Below, in pieces: positions 49,981-62,128 of a DNA stretch of 64,000 bases (its first letter is position 1; each line of letters opens with the position of its first letter). The position numbers and the translations under genes were made by a program. Below the pieces are notes generated by a model. It was not told the origin of the DNA. It ran no database searches and saw only the letters and a list, made by a program, of their open reading frames with translations. Source of the stretch: Azohydromonas aeria (GTDB lineage: Bacteria > Pseudomonadota > Gammaproteobacteria > Burkholderiales > Burkholderiaceae_C); the NCBI RefSeq assembly GCF_009760915.1, contig NZ_VIDQ01000018.1:41530-105529 (forward strand), read 5' to 3'.

Positions 49981-51033
49981 TCACTGCGCCGCCCAGGAAG
50001 CAAACCGCTTCTCCAGCTCCTCGCCCGCATCGGCCCAGAACTTGACGTTGAACTGCAGCGCATCCTTCGCGTTGGCAGGCGCCGTGGGCAGCTGCTCCAG
50101 CGTCCTGGGATCGACCTTGGGCATGGCCTTGACGTTGGTCGGGCCGTAGTTGATGTGGCGCGTGTACTCGGCCTGCGCGTCGGGCGAGGAGGCGTGGGCG
50201 ATGAACCTGTAGGCCGCGTCCTTGTTGGGCGAGCCCTTGACGATGGTCCAGTAGTCCAGGTCGTAGATGCCGCCGGTCCAGGTGATCTTGAGGTTCTTGC
50301 CCTCGCGCTGCGCGGCGTCGATGCGGCCGTTGAAGGCGGTGGCCATCACCACGTCGCCGGCCACCAGGAACTGCGGCGGCTGCGCGCCGGCCTCCCACCA
50401 CTGGATGCTCGGCCGCAGCTCGGTGAGCTTCCTGAAGGCGCGGTCGGCCCCTTCCTTGGTCGAGAGCACCTTGTAGACGTCGGCGGACTTGACGCCGTCG
50501 GCCATCAGCGCGAACTCCAGGTTGTAGCGCGCGCCCTTGCGCATGGCGCGCTTGCCGGGGTACTTCTTCGTGTCCCAGAAGTCGGCCCAGGTCTTCGGGG
50601 CGTCCTTGATCTTGTCGGCGTTGTAGGCCATGACCGTGGACCAGATGAAGATGCCCACGCCGCACTCGTGCACGGCGGCCAGCTGGAAGTCGGCCTTCGG
50701 GGCGATCTTCGAGTAGTCGAGCTTCTCGAACAGGCCTTCGTCGCAGCCGCGCGCCACGTCAGGGCTCTCGACCTCGACCACGTCCCAGGTCACCTTCTTC
50801 GTCTCGACCATGGCCTTCACCTTGGCCTGCTCGCCGTTGTATTCGACCGAGGTGATCTTCACGCCGCTGCCCTTCTCGAAAGGCTCGACGAAGGCCTTCT
50901 TCTGCGCCGCGCCGTTGGCGCCGCCGAAGTTGACCACCGTGAGCTGGCTCTGCGCCAGCGCCGGCAGCGCCAGCGCGGCGGCGGCCAGCACGGTCAGGCC
51001 GGTCAGGGTCTTGCCCAGGGACTTCCTGTTCAT
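49981..51033 (-). CDS. ABC transporter substrate-binding protein, PotD-like
   Basis: A 350-residue periplasmic binding protein with a signal peptide (VLAAAALALPALAQS, cleavage about residue 28). It starts QLTVVNFGGANGAAQKKAF and has VWDVVEV-type strand VTWDVVEVESPD, features of the polyamine/Fe-type SBP_bac family 8 group. Acidic residues that grip amines in PotD cannot be mapped with certainty, so the ligand could be a polyamine, GABA or 5-aminovalerate. It follows the ATPase gene by 69 bp and is the first product after it in the operon. Confidence 0.85.
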   Translation of the reverse strand: MNRKSLGKTLTGLTVLAAAALALPALAQSQLTVVNFGGANGAAQKKAFVEPFEKGSGVKITSVEYNGEQAKVKAMVETKKVTWDVVEVESPDVARGCDEGLFEKLDYSKIAPKADFQLAAVHECGVGIFIWSTVMAYNADKIKDAPKTWADFWDTKKYPGKRAMRKGARYNLEFALMADGVKSADVYKVLSTKEGADRAFRKLTELRPSIQWWEAGAQPPQFLVAGDVVMATAFNGRIDAAQREGKNLKITWTGGIYDLDYWTIVKGSPNKDAAYRFIAHASSPDAQAEYTRHINYGPTNVKAMPKVDPRTLEQLPTAPANAKDALQFNVKFWADAGEELEKRFASWAAQ

Positions 51034-51102
51034 GTCTCGTTCTCCTCGTCGGTGGGGGTCGTGGTGGGGAAGGGTTGAAGCGAAGGCGTTCAGGTGCTGA
51101 GT

Positions 51103-52284
51103 TCAGGCATACACGCGCAGGTACGGCACGGGGAAGTGCAGCCACACCGTCTGCCCGGCCACCGGCTGCTCGTTGCGCGACAGCGCCAGCTTCACGGTGG
51201 CCTGTGCCTGGCCCGGCAGCGCGCAGCGCAGGCGCAGGTGGTCGCCGAAGTAGATGACGTCGTTGACGGCGGCCTTGAGCGTGTTCGACTCGTTCGCCGG
51301 CGGCGTGAACAGCGCCTCGATGCGCTCGGGCCGCACGCTGGCCAGCACCGCGTCGCCGGGCAGCGCGCCGTTGACGTTGATGCCCGCCAGGCGCTCGCCG
51401 CCGGGCAGCACCAGCTCGCAGCTGTCGCCGGTGGCGGTGCCGACCACGCCGTGGAGCTGCGTGCTGTCGCCGACGAAGCCGGCGACGAAGCGGTTCGCCG
51501 GCGTCTCGTAGAGCCGCTCCACGGCGTCGATCTGCTGGATGGCGCCGTCGTTGAAGACCGCGACGCGGTCGCTCATGGTCAGCGCCTCGCCCTGGTCGTG
51601 CGTGACGTACACGAAGGTCACGCCCAGCTGGCGGTGCAGCTCCTTGAGCTCGATCTGCATGTGCTCGCGCAACTGCTTGTCCAGCGCGCCCAGCGGCTCG
51701 TCCATGAGCACCAGCTGCGGCTCGAACACCATGGCGCGCGCCAGCGCCACGCGCTGCTGCTGGCCGCCGGAGAGCTGCTGCGGGTAGGCCTTGTCGCGCC
51801 CGTCCAGGCGCACCATGGCTAGCGCGCGGGCCACGCGCGCCGCGATCTCGGCCTTGGGCACGCGGCGCACGGTGAGCGGGTAGGCCACGTTCTGCGCCAC
51901 GGTCAGGTGCGGGAACAGCGCGTAGTTCTGGAACACCATGCCGAAGTTGCGCTTGTGCGGCGGGGTGCGCGTGATGGGCTGGCCGCCCAGGCTGATCTCG
52001 CCGGCGGTGGGCGACTCGAAGCCAGCGAGCATCATCAGGCAGGTGGTCTTGCCCGAGCCCGAGGGGCCCAGCAGCGACAGGAACTCGCCGCGGCGGATGT
52101 CGAGGTCGAGGTTGCGCACCACCAGCGTGTCGCCGTCGTAGGTCTTCTGCACGCCGCTGAAGCGCACCAGCACGTCGTCGGGCACGGCGGTGGATGCGGG
52201 CGCACCGGGCATCGCGGCCGCGGTCGGGTGCGGCAGCACGGTGGCGGAGACGCGTTCGGCTTTCTTCTGTACGGCAGCGAGCAT
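51103..52284 (-). CDS. ABC transporter ATP-binding protein, PotA-like
   Basis: A 393-residue ATPase with an unusual N-terminal tail of about 37 residues. Walker A is GPSGSGKT (73-80), the signature LSGGQQQR (171-178) and Walker B VLMDEP (192-197). VYVTHDQGEALTMSDRVAV is the H-loop region. A C-terminal TOBE domain (from about residue 275) ends LHFPVPYLRVYA. It powers the PotB/PotC-like permeases. A MocR-type operator and a TAGAGT -10 lie directly upstream (52311-52394). It is the first gene of potA-D. Confidence 0.9.
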   Translation of the reverse strand: MLAAVQKKAERVSATVLPHPTAAAMPGAPASTAVPDDVLVRFSGVQKTYDGDTLVVRNLDLDIRRGEFLSLLGPSGSGKTTCLMMLAGFESPTAGEISLGGQPITRTPPHKRNFGMVFQNYALFPHLTVAQNVAYPLTVRRVPKAEIAARVARALAMVRLDGRDKAYPQQLSGGQQQRVALARAMVFEPQLVLMDEPLGALDKQLREHMQIELKELHRQLGVTFVYVTHDQGEALTMSDRVAVFNDGAIQQIDAVERLYETPANRFVAGFVGDSTQLHGVVGTATGDSCELVLPGGERLAGINVNGALPGDAVLASVRPERIEALFTPPANESNTLKAAVNDVIYFGDHLRLRCALPGQAQATVKLALSRNEQPVAGQTVWLHFPVPYLRVYA

Positions 52285-52310
52285 GGCGGGCCTCGGGTTC
52301 GGTTCGGTGG

Positions 52311-52394
52311 ACTCTAAGGGCGGGGTCGGCCGCCGGACCATGTACAGACACAGCAAGCCGTCGCGCGGCTGTATCGGCGTGGATTCCGGTACAG
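52311..52394 (-). promoter_or_regulatory. GTACAG-box operator and promoter of the potABCD-like operon
   Basis: CCATGTACAG (52338-52347) and TCCGGTACAG (52385-52394) are direct repeats 47 bp apart on the plus strand. A weaker CTGT half (GGCTGTATCG, 52367-52376) lies between them. A minus-strand TAGAGT (52316-52311) follows 21 bp after the proximal box and gives a leader of about 20 nt to ATG 52284. The same layout occurs before gabT, which suggests the MocR-type regulator controls both. This operator and the repeats listed next fill the 408-bp gap between potA and gcdH; no gene is seen there. Confidence 0.65.
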
Positions 52395-52470
52395 CCGGCC
52401 GCGCTGGTGCGGCGCGCGGTGCGCCGCGGTGCATGCGTCGCACCAGGGCAGGGCGAGCTGGTGAAGTATT

Positions 52471-52639
52471 CCGTTCGTCCTGAGGTATCGAAGGATGACG
52501 GCCCCCGCTGTGTGGCAGCCATCCGAGCCTGTCGGATTCGGCCTTCGATACCTCAGTCCGAACGGAACAGAAGGGCAACGCTTTCGAGGGCACTGCACCA
52601 GCCTCCCGGATTCGTCCTTCGATACCTCAGGACGAACGG
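52471..52639. repeat. 95-bp dispersed palindromic repeat, copy 2 plus a half copy
   Basis: The full copy is 52471-52565, starting CCGTTCGTCCTGAGGTATCG and matching copy 1 at both ends and in the middle (GCCATCCGAGCCTG). A half copy is at 52611-52639 with the same end unit TTCGTCCTTCGATACCTCAG. All are in the same orientation as the copy at 47462-47557. Together they flank the potABCD-like genes. Confidence 0.88.
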
Positions 52640-52692
52640 GTCTTTTCACGGGCGAGGAAAAACAGAATCAGGAAAACTTAAGGCAGGTGCCG

Positions 52693-53874
52693 TCAGGAAA
52701 AGGCCTGCAGCCCCGTCTGGGCGCGGCCCAGGATCAGCGCGTGGATGTCGTGCGTGCCCTCGTAGGTGTTCACGACTTCCAGGTTCACCAGGTGGCGCGC
52801 CACGCCGAACTCGTCGCTGATGCCGTTGCCGCCCATCATGTCGCGCGCCAGCCGCGCCACGTCGAGCGCCTTGCCGCAGCTGTTGCGCTTCATCAGGCTG
52901 GTGATCTCGACCGCGGCCGTGCCCTCGTCCTTCATGCGCCCCAGGCGCAGCACGCCCTGCAGGCCCAGCGTGATCTCGGTCTGCATGTCGGCGAGCTTCT
53001 TCTGGATCAGCTGGTTCGCCGCCAGCGGCTTGCCGAACTGCTTGCGGTCCAGCACGTACTGGCGCGCGCGCATCCAGCAGTCCTCGGCCGCGCCCAGCGC
53101 GCCCCAGGCGATGCCGTAGCGCGCGGAGTTCAGGCAGGTGAAGGGGCCCTTCAAGCCGCGCACCTCCGGAAAGGCGTTCTCCTCGGGACAGAACACCCGG
53201 TCCATCACGATCTCGCCGGTGATGGATGCGCGCAGCCCGACCTTGCCGTGAATGGCAGGCGCGGACAAGCCTTCGAAGCCCTTCTCCAGAATGAAACCGC
53301 GGATGGCGCCGTCCTCGTCCTTGGCCCAGACCACGAACACGTCGGCGATCGGCGCGTTCGTGATCCAGGTCTTGGCGCCCGTGAGCTCCCAGCCGCCGCT
53401 GACCTTGCGCGCGCGGCTGGCCATGCCGCCCGGGTCGGAGCCGTGGTCGGGCTCGGTCAGGCCGAAGCAGCCGATCCACTCGCCGCGCGCGAGCTTGGGC
53501 AGGTATTTCCGCTTCTGCGCCTCGGTGCCGAACTCGTGGATCGGCACCATCACCAGCGAGCTCTGCACGCTCATCATCGAGCGGTAGCCCGAATCCACGC
53601 GCTCGACCTCGCGCGCGATCAGGCCGTAGGCGACGTAGCCCAGGCCGGCGCCGCCGTAGGCCTCGGGAATGGTCGGGCCGAGCAGGCCCATTTCTCCCAT
53701 CTCGCGAAAGATGGCCGGGTCGGTGCGCTCGTGGCGGAAGGCGTCGAGCACGCGCGGCGCCAGGCGCCCCTGCGCGTACTCGCGCGCGGCGTCGCGCAGC
53801 GCGCGCTCGTCGGCGTCGAGCTGCTGCTCCAGCAGCAGCGGGTCGTCCCAGTGGAAGCGGGCGGTGTGGGGCAT
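52693..53874 (-). CDS. gcdH: Glutaryl-CoA dehydrogenase
   Basis: A 393-residue FAD acyl-CoA dehydrogenase that converts glutaryl-CoA to crotonyl-CoA plus CO2. The catalytic base is Glu372 in [17 protein letters not shown], a GcdH signature. The FAD block [15 protein letters not shown] and [12 protein letters not shown] are also typical of this subfamily. It lies 19 bp after gabT, in the same direction. No CoA-transferase (the usual partner, GcdG/CaiB) is in the window, so glutarate activation must come from elsewhere. Confidence 0.92.
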   Translation of the reverse strand: MPHTARFHWDDPLLLEQQLDADERALRDAAREYAQGRLAPRVLDAFRHERTDPAIFREMGEMGLLGPTIPEAYGGAGLGYVAYGLIAREVERVDSGYRSMMSVQSSLVMVPIHEFGTEAQKRKYLPKLARGEWIGCFGLTEPDHGSDPGGMASRARKVSGGWELTGAKTWITNAPIADVFVVWAKDEDGAIRGFILEKGFEGLSAPAIHGKVGLRASITGEIVMDRVFCPEENAFPEVRGLKGPFTCLNSARYGIAWGALGAAEDCWMRARQYVLDRKQFGKPLAANQLIQKKLADMQTEITLGLQGVLRLGRMKDEGTAAVEITSLMKRNSCGKALDVARLARDMMGGNGISDEFGVARHLVNLEVVNTYEGTHDIHALILGRAQTGLQAFS

Positions 53875-53893
53875 GGCCGGCGCTCCTCCCGCT

Positions 53894-55198
53894 TCAGGCC
53901 TGGGCCAGCCGGTCGAACAGGCCGCCGAGGATGGTTAAACCCTCGTCGAGCACCGCGTCGGAGGCCGTCAGCGGCACCAGGATGCGGATGACGTTGGCGT
54001 GGGTGCCGCAGGACAGCAGGATCAGCCCGGCCTGCGCCGCGGCCTTGACGATCTGCTGCGTCAGCGCCGCGGCCGGGCGCTGCACGTCGCCGCCCTCGAA
54101 CAGCTCGACGGCCACCATCGCGCCCAGGCCGCGCACCTCGCCGATGGTCGGGTGCCGCGCGGCGATGGCGCGCAGCCCGGCCACCAGACGCTCGCCCACG
54201 GCGCGGCTGCGCTCCAGCAGCTGCTCGCGCTCGAAGGCGTCGAGCACCGCCAGCGCGGCGGCGCAGGCCAGGGGGTTGCCGGCGTAGGTGCCGCCCAGGC
54301 CGCCGGGGCCGGGCGCGTCCATGATCTCGGCGCGGCCGATCACCGCCGACAGCGGCATGCCGCCGCCCAGCGACTTGGCCATGGTGATGAGGTCGGGCAC
54401 CACGTCGCCCCACTGCTCGCAGGCCAGGAAGGTGCCGGTGCGGCCGGCGCCGGTCTGCACCTCGTCGGCGATCAGCACGATGCCGTGGCGGTCGCAGATG
54501 TCGCGCAGCGCCCGCACGAAGGCCGGCGGCGCGACGTAGAAGCCGCCTTCGCCCTGCACCGGCTCCAGGATGATCGCGGCCACGCGCGAGGGCTCCACGT
54601 CGTACTTGAACAGCGCCTCGACCGAGGCCACGGCGTCCTCCACGCTCACGCCGTGCAGCGGGCAGGGGAATTTCCCATGGAAGATCTCGGCGGGCATCGG
54701 GCCGAAGCCCTGCTTGTAGGGCACGACCTTGCCGGTGAGCGCCATGCCCAGCAGCGTGCGGCCGTGGAAGGCGCCGCCGAAGGCGATGACGGCCGAGCGC
54801 CTGGTGTAGGCGCGGGCGATCTTGACGGCGTTCTCGACGGCCTCGGCGCCGCTGGTGAGCAGGAAGCTCTTCTTGGCGAACTCGCCCGGGGCCAGGGCGT
54901 TCAGCCGCTCGCACAGCTCGACATAGGGCTCGTAGGCCAGCACCTGGAAGCAGGTGTGGGTGAAACGCTCCAGCTGCGCCTGCACCGCGGCGACTACGGC
55001 CGGATGCCGGTGGCCGGTGTTGAGCACGGCGATGCCGCCGGCGAAGTCGATGTAGCGGCGGCCCTCGACGTCCCAGACCTCGGCGTTCTCGGCGCGCTGC
55101 ACGAAGATCTCGTGGGCCTGGCCCATGCCGGCGGGCAGCGCGGCGCGGCGGCGGGCCATCAGGGCGGCGTTGGTGTGCAGGTGGGGGTCGCGGTGCAT
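53894..55198 (-). CDS. gabT: 4-aminobutyrate / 5-aminovalerate aminotransferase
   Basis: A 434-residue class III PLP aminotransferase. The PLP lysine is Lys275 in [32 protein letters not shown] and [14 protein letters not shown] are hallmark blocks. It opens with [21 protein letters not shown]. It moves the amino group of GABA, or of 5-aminovalerate (then DavT), to 2-oxoglutarate. Direct linkage to gcdH argues for 5-aminovalerate as at least one substrate. The start ATG 55198 follows a TAGAGT -10 and GTACAG boxes. It is divergent from the MocR regulator gene. Confidence 0.9.
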   Translation of the reverse strand: MHRDPHLHTNAALMARRRAALPAGMGQAHEIFVQRAENAEVWDVEGRRYIDFAGGIAVLNTGHRHPAVVAAVQAQLERFTHTCFQVLAYEPYVELCERLNALAPGEFAKKSFLLTSGAEAVENAVKIARAYTRRSAVIAFGGAFHGRTLLGMALTGKVVPYKQGFGPMPAEIFHGKFPCPLHGVSVEDAVASVEALFKYDVEPSRVAAIILEPVQGEGGFYVAPPAFVRALRDICDRHGIVLIADEVQTGAGRTGTFLACEQWGDVVPDLITMAKSLGGGMPLSAVIGRAEIMDAPGPGGLGGTYAGNPLACAAALAVLDAFEREQLLERSRAVGERLVAGLRAIAARHPTIGEVRGLGAMVAVELFEGGDVQRPAAALTQQIVKAAAQAGLILLSCGTHANVIRILVPLTASDAVLDEGLTILGGLFDRLAQA

Positions 55199-55238
55199 GG
55201 GCTTCTCTCCGGGGTGGGGCGTTTCAATCGATCGGCCC

Positions 55239-55322
55239 ACTCTAGGCAGCTCCCGGCGCCGCGGCCATGTACAGCCCGGGCGCCGTGCCGGGTGCACTGT
55301 GCAGGGCGCGGCACCGGTACAG
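55239..55322 (-). promoter_or_regulatory. GTACAG-box operator and gabT promoter
   Basis: Direct repeats CCATGTACAG (55265-55274), CACTGTGCAG (55295-55304) and ACCGGTACAG (55313-55322) lie in the gabT/regulator gap. A minus-strand TAGAGT (55244-55239) follows the nearest box after 20 bp. The outer boxes are 48 bp apart, against 47 before potA. Direct repeats of this sort suit MocR/GabR proteins, and the site could also allow autoregulation. Confidence 0.7.
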
Positions 55323-55403
55323 CGCCCTGACGGCGCTTGAAACGCCCGCCGGCGCGGTACGCTCGCCGCCGCCGTCAATCCCTTCTTGCGTGGGCCGTTT
55401 GCC

Positions 55404-56810
55404 ATGTTCAGTCTCCATCCCCAATCGTCCACGCCGCTGGTGGTGCAGATCGTCGAGGGGATGCGCCGGCTGATCGAGGAGGGCTCGCTGCGCGCGGGCG
55501 CGAAGGTGCCGTCGATCCGGCAGTTCGCGCAGGCGCACGAGGTCAGCGTCTTCACGGTGGTGGAGGCCTACGACCGGCTGGTGGCGCAGGGCTGGCTGGT
55601 GTCGCGCCCGCACTCGGGCTTCTTCGTGCGCCGGCGCGCCACGGACGTGCAGCGCTCCAGCGCCGCGGCCGCCGCCGGCACCGGCGCGGCGGCCTTCGAC
55701 GCCATGTGGTACCTGCGCAAGATCTTCGAGAACCGGCACCTGTCCATGAAGCCCGGCTGCGGCTGGCTGCCGCACGGCTGGCTGTTCGAGGACGGCTTGA
55801 AGCGCAGCGTGCGCGCGCTGGCCGTGGGCGAGGTGGACCTGGCCGGCTACGGCGACCCCAAGGGCTTCGTGCCGCTGCGCCAGCTCATCCGCGACCTGCT
55901 GGCCGAGCAGGAGGTGGCGGTGCAGCCCGAGCAGGTGCTGCTCACGCACGGCTCCAGCCAGGCGCTGGACCTGGCCGCGCGGCGCCTGGTGCGCCCGGGC
56001 GACGTGGTGCTGGTGGACGACCCCGGCTACGCCAACCTGCTGTTCAGCCTGCGCTACCTGGGCGCGCAGCTCGTGGGCGTGCCGCGCACCCCCACCGGCT
56101 GGGACCTGGCCGCGCTGGAGGCGCTGCTGGCCGAGCACCGGCCGCGCGTGTTCTTCACCCAGCCGCGGCTGCACAGCCCGACCGGCTCGGTGGCGACGCT
56201 GTCGCAGCTGCACCGCGTGCTGCAGCTGGCCGAGCGGCACGATTTATTGATCGTCGAGAACGACCTCTATGCCGACCTCGACCCCGACCCGCGCCCGTCG
56301 CTGGCCGGGCTGGACCAGCTCGCGCGCGTGGTGCACATCGGCAGCTTCTCCAAGACCGTGTCGCCGAACCTGCGCGTGGGCTACCTGGTGGCCGATCCGG
56401 AGCTGGTGGAGGACCTGGCGCAGCTCAAGATGATCGCCGGGCTCACGTCCTCGGAGTTCAGCGAGCGGCTGGTCTATGGCGCGCTGACCGAGGGGCGCTG
56501 GCGCAAGCACCTGAAGTCGCTGCGCGAGCGGCTGGGCCAGGCGCACGAGCGCGTGGCGACGCGGCTGGACGACCTGGGCTTCGAGCTGTTCGCCGAGCCC
56601 AAGGCCGGCATGTTCCTGTGGGCGCGGCACCCGGACATCGCCGACCCGGCGCTCACCGCCAACAAGGCCACCGAGCAGGACATCCTGCTGGGGCCCGGGC
56701 ACCTGTTCTCTCCGGGCATGCTGCCGTCGCCGTGGATGCGCTTCAACGTGGCGCACTGCGACGACGAGCGGCTCTTTGCCTTCCTGGACGCGCAGCGCTT
56801 CGCGGGCTGA
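55404..56810 (+). CDS. MocR/GabR-type transcriptional regulator with aminotransferase-like domain
   Basis: A 468-residue protein. An N-terminal GntR-type winged helix (about 1-75: [15 protein letters not shown], then [19 protein letters not shown]) precedes a full class I aminotransferase-like domain. Its PLP lysine lies in [16 protein letters not shown]. MocR proteins sense PLP-linked amino compounds, for example GABA in GabR. It is divergent from gabT over 205 bp holding the GTACAG boxes and is the obvious regulator of the gabT-gcdH and potA operons. The start ATG 55404 is chosen; TTG 55386 is also open. Confidence 0.92.
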   Translation: MFSLHPQSSTPLVVQIVEGMRRLIEEGSLRAGAKVPSIRQFAQAHEVSVFTVVEAYDRLVAQGWLVSRPHSGFFVRRRATDVQRSSAAAAAGTGAAAFDAMWYLRKIFENRHLSMKPGCGWLPHGWLFEDGLKRSVRALAVGEVDLAGYGDPKGFVPLRQLIRDLLAEQEVAVQPEQVLLTHGSSQALDLAARRLVRPGDVVLVDDPGYANLLFSLRYLGAQLVGVPRTPTGWDLAALEALLAEHRPRVFFTQPRLHSPTGSVATLSQLHRVLQLAERHDLLIVENDLYADLDPDPRPSLAGLDQLARVVHIGSFSKTVSPNLRVGYLVADPELVEDLAQLKMIAGLTSSEFSERLVYGALTEGRWRKHLKSLRERLGQAHERVATRLDDLGFELFAEPKAGMFLWARHPDIADPALTANKATEQDILLGPGHLFSPGMLPSPWMRFNVAHCDDERLFAFLDAQRFAG

Positions 56811-56864
56811 GGGCGAGGCCAGGGCGGCACCGCCCCGGGCGCCGGGCGGGCAAGCCGGCGCTCC

Positions 56865-56870
56865 TACAAT
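56865..56870 (+). promoter_or_regulatory. -10 candidate of alaS
   Basis: TACAAT stands out in GC-rich sequence, 101 nt before the alaS ATG. No clear -35 is visible. The long leader could hold a control element, but I saw no stable structure to name. Confidence 0.45.
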
Positions 56871-56971
56871 CGGCGGTTTCGGCCGGGCCCGGACTCACGC
56901 CAGTGCTCCACGGCGTGCCCGCAACGCAGCGCCCCGGTTCGAACCCCCACACCTTCGAGAAAGCCGCCCGG

Positions 56972-59602
<2,631 letters not shown>

Positions 59603-59641
59603 GCTGAGCCGCGGGTGCCGGGAAGGGCACCCTGAAACCGG

Positions 59642-59676
59642 AAAGCCCGTCGCGTGGAAGCGCGGCGGGCTTTTTC
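59642..59676 (+). terminator. Rho-independent terminator of alaS
   Basis: AAAGCCCGTCGCG (59642-59654) pairs with CGCGGCGGGCTTT (59661-59673), 13 bp with one G·U, around TGGAAG, and runs into TTTTTC. It starts 40 nt after the alaS stop. Confidence 0.9.
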
Positions 59677-59691
59677 TTTGGGGCGGACAGG

Positions 59692-60498
59692 CTATTTCCG
59701 GTTGCGCAGCTGCTCGCACGGGTCCGGCCCCTGCGCAAAGGCCGCGGGCAGCGTGCGGTCGGCGGGCAGGGTGGTGTCGGTGGGCGCCTCGCCAAACATG
59801 GTCACGTACAGGTCCTCGGGCTTGAAGCCCAGGCGCTGCAGGTGCAGCGGCACGCCGCGGTCGCGCGCGGCGTGCTGGGCGCCGGACAGCAGCAGCACCT
59901 GCCGCCCCGGGGCGGCGGACTGCGCGGCCTGCGCCACGGTGTGCGCCATGCTCTCGTCGCGCGCGAGCTGGATGCGCAGCATGCCGCCCTCGTGCTCGCG
60001 CGGCAGCAGCCCGCAGTGGCCTTCGCGGATGGCGGTCTTGAGCTCGTCGTTGACGGCGGGCGGCACCAGGCCCTCCAGTGCCGCGTCCTCCATGGCAGCG
60101 CGCATCTTGCTGCGCGGCAGGTTGCCGCCCAGCACCGGCACCTCGGCGCGCACGGCCGCCATCACGACTTCCTTATAGGTGTCCCAGGGCCAGGCCGCGG
60201 CGCTCCAGCGCAGCGCCTCCTTCACCTGTCCCTCGTCGGCCATCGCCGGCAGCTGCGCCGTGCTGCCGCCGCGCTCGGCCATCTCCAGCACCACGGCGGC
60301 CAGGCGCTGCCGCGCGGCCAGCTCGCGCACCGCCTGCGCCACCTGGCGCTGCTGGTCGGGCTGGTCGTGCTGCTCGCCGTAGAGCAGTACCCGCGGCGCG
60401 GGCGGCGGGATGGCGGCCCAGGCGGCGGCGGCCGACAGCAGCAGCGCGGACAGGATGAACGGGGACAACGGCGACAGCGGGCGCAGCGGCAGCTTCAT
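59692..60498 (-). CDS. ChaN-family (heme-binding/Tiki-superfamily) exported protein
   Basis: A 268-residue protein with a signal peptide (FILSALLLSAAAAWA) and the ChaN fold landmarks VLLYGEQHDQPDQQ, VVLEMAERG and LLSGAQHAARDRGVPLHL. ChaN is an iron-regulated, heme-binding protein. The His of GEQHD and of GAQHAARD are retained. No lipobox is seen, so unlike the classical ChaN lipoprotein this one is probably soluble in the periplasm. It converges with alaS and is divergent from coaBC. Confidence 0.83.
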   Translation of the reverse strand: MKLPLRPLSPLSPFILSALLLSAAAAWAAIPPPAPRVLLYGEQHDQPDQQRQVAQAVRELAARQRLAAVVLEMAERGGSTAQLPAMADEGQVKEALRWSAAAWPWDTYKEVVMAAVRAEVPVLGGNLPRSKMRAAMEDAALEGLVPPAVNDELKTAIREGHCGLLPREHEGGMLRIQLARDESMAHTVAQAAQSAAPGRQVLLLSGAQHAARDRGVPLHLQRLGFKPEDLYVTMFGEAPTDTTLPADRTLPAAFAQGPDPCEQLRNRK

Positions 60499-60592
60499 CG
60501 AAACCCTTTCCAGGCAACGGCTCCTCGGGGGGATGGACGGCATCCCCGATCCAGCATAGCGAGCGGCATGCCCCCTGATAGAGTGCCGCCCC

Positions 60593-61828
60593 ATGAAGGA
60601 ATCCCCCGATCTCGCCGGCCGGCACGTGGTGCTGGGCCTCAGTGGCGGCATCGCCTGCTACAAGTCCGCCGAGCTGGTGCGCGAGCTCACCCGCGCCGGC
60701 GCCACGGTGCAGGTGGTCATGACGGCCGCGGCCGAGCAGTTCATCACCGCGGTGACGATGCAGGCGCTCTCCGGCCGCCCCGTGGTGCGCAGCCAGTGGG
60801 ACGCGCGCGAGCCCAACAACATGGCGCACATCAACCTCAGCCGCGAGGCCGACGCCATCGTCGTCGCCCCGGCCAGCGCCGACTTCATCGCCCAGCTCGC
60901 CCAAGGGCGCGCCGACGAGCTGCTGAGCCTGCTGTGCCTGGCGCGGCCCTTCGCCTCCGGGCACGAGCGCGTGCCGCTGCTGCTGGCGCCGGCCATGAAC
61001 CGCGAGATGTGGGCGCACCCGGCCACGCAGCGCAACGCGCGCCAGGTGGTCGAGGACGGCGCCGTGCTGCTGGGCCCCGGCCACGGCGACCAGGCCTGCG
61101 GCGAGGTCGGCGACGGCCGCATGCTCGAAGCCGTGGAGCTGCGCGACGCGCTCGTCGCCTTCTTCCAGCCCAAGCTGCTGCAGGGCCGCAAGCTCTTGAT
61201 CACCGCCGGCCCGACCTTCGAGCCCATCGACCCGGTGCGCGGCCTCACGAACCTGTCCAGCGGCAAGATGGGCTTTCACATTGCCCGCGCCGCGGCGGAA
61301 GCCGGCGCGCGGGTGACGCTGGTGGCCGGCCCGGTGCACCTGGACACGCCCGCGGGCGTGCGCCGCATCGACGTGCGCACGGCGCAGCAGATGCATGACG
61401 CGGTGCTGCCGCTGGCGGCCGAACACGACATCTTCGTCGCCACCGCCGCGGTGGCCGACTGGCGCCCGGCCGGGCTGTCCGAGGCCAAGATCAAGAAGGC
61501 GCCCGGGCGCGAGGTGCCGGTGCTGGAGCTGGTCGAGAACCCCGACATCCTGGCCGCCGTGGCGCGGCTGCCGGAGGCGCCGTTCTGCGTGGGCTTCGCC
61601 GCCGAGAGCCACGACCTGGCCAGACACGCGCGGGAAAAACTGCAGCGCAAGAATGTCCCGCTGATCGTGGGCAACCTGGGCCCGGCCACCTTCGGCCGCG
61701 ACGACAACGCGCTGCTGCTGGTGGACGCGCAGGGCGAGCGCGAGGTGCCGTGCGCGTCGAAGCGGGCGCTGGCCCAGGAGCTGGTGCGGGAGATCGCGCG
61801 AAGGGTGCCTCAGCCCCAGCGAAGCTGA
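60593..61828 (+). CDS. coaBC: Phosphopantothenoylcysteine decarboxylase / phosphopantothenate-cysteine ligase
   Basis: A 411-residue bifunctional enzyme of coenzyme A synthesis. The CoaC flavoprotein half (about 1-190) has LGLSGGIACYKSAELVREL, the PAMNREMW motif and the catalytic Cys in QACGEVGDGRM. The CoaB half (about 195-411) starts LLITAGPTFEPIDPVRGL and has the Lys in SEAKIKKAPG. Both are complete. The ATG 60593 lies 8 nt after TAGAGT (60579-60584), a possible leaderless start. Confidence 0.95.
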   Translation: MKESPDLAGRHVVLGLSGGIACYKSAELVRELTRAGATVQVVMTAAAEQFITAVTMQALSGRPVVRSQWDAREPNNMAHINLSREADAIVVAPASADFIAQLAQGRADELLSLLCLARPFASGHERVPLLLAPAMNREMWAHPATQRNARQVVEDGAVLLGPGHGDQACGEVGDGRMLEAVELRDALVAFFQPKLLQGRKLLITAGPTFEPIDPVRGLTNLSSGKMGFHIARAAAEAGARVTLVAGPVHLDTPAGVRRIDVRTAQQMHDAVLPLAAEHDIFVATAAVADWRPAGLSEAKIKKAPGREVPVLELVENPDILAAVARLPEAPFCVGFAAESHDLARHAREKLQRKNVPLIVGNLGPATFGRDDNALLLVDAQGEREVPCASKRALAQELVREIARRVPQPQRS

Positions 61829-61847
61829 CCTGCCACGCACACCACGT

Positions 61848-62000
61848 CGTCATTCCCGCGAAGGCGGGAATCCAGGCGGCCCTCAAGCTGGCCGTGAGTC
61901 GATGCGCAACGCCTGCCGTGTCCTGGACCTTGGCGAGCCGACCGACCGGCTTGCGGCTGACTTGGGGTCCGCCTGGATCCCCGCCTGCGCGGGGATGACG
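61848..62000. repeat. REP-like inverted repeat element, second family member
   Basis: CGTCATTCCCGCGAAGGCGGGAATCCAGG (61848-61876) and its inverse (61972-62000, ending GGGGATGACG) bound a 153-bp element. It belongs to the same GTCATTCC...GGAATCC class as the element at 49792-49917 but with a different loop. It takes up half of the 300-bp gap between coaBC and dut, and I saw no other feature there. Confidence 0.85.
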
Positions 62001-62128
62001 AAGTAGGGGGCGGGCTGTGTCGGCCTCCGGCTGGCGCTTTCTCGATCTTTTCCCAACGGCAGTGCACCTGCTGCCCGGGGACGACGAATCACTTTTCCGA
62101 CTTGGCACTGCCCAGTGCCACCTGACCC

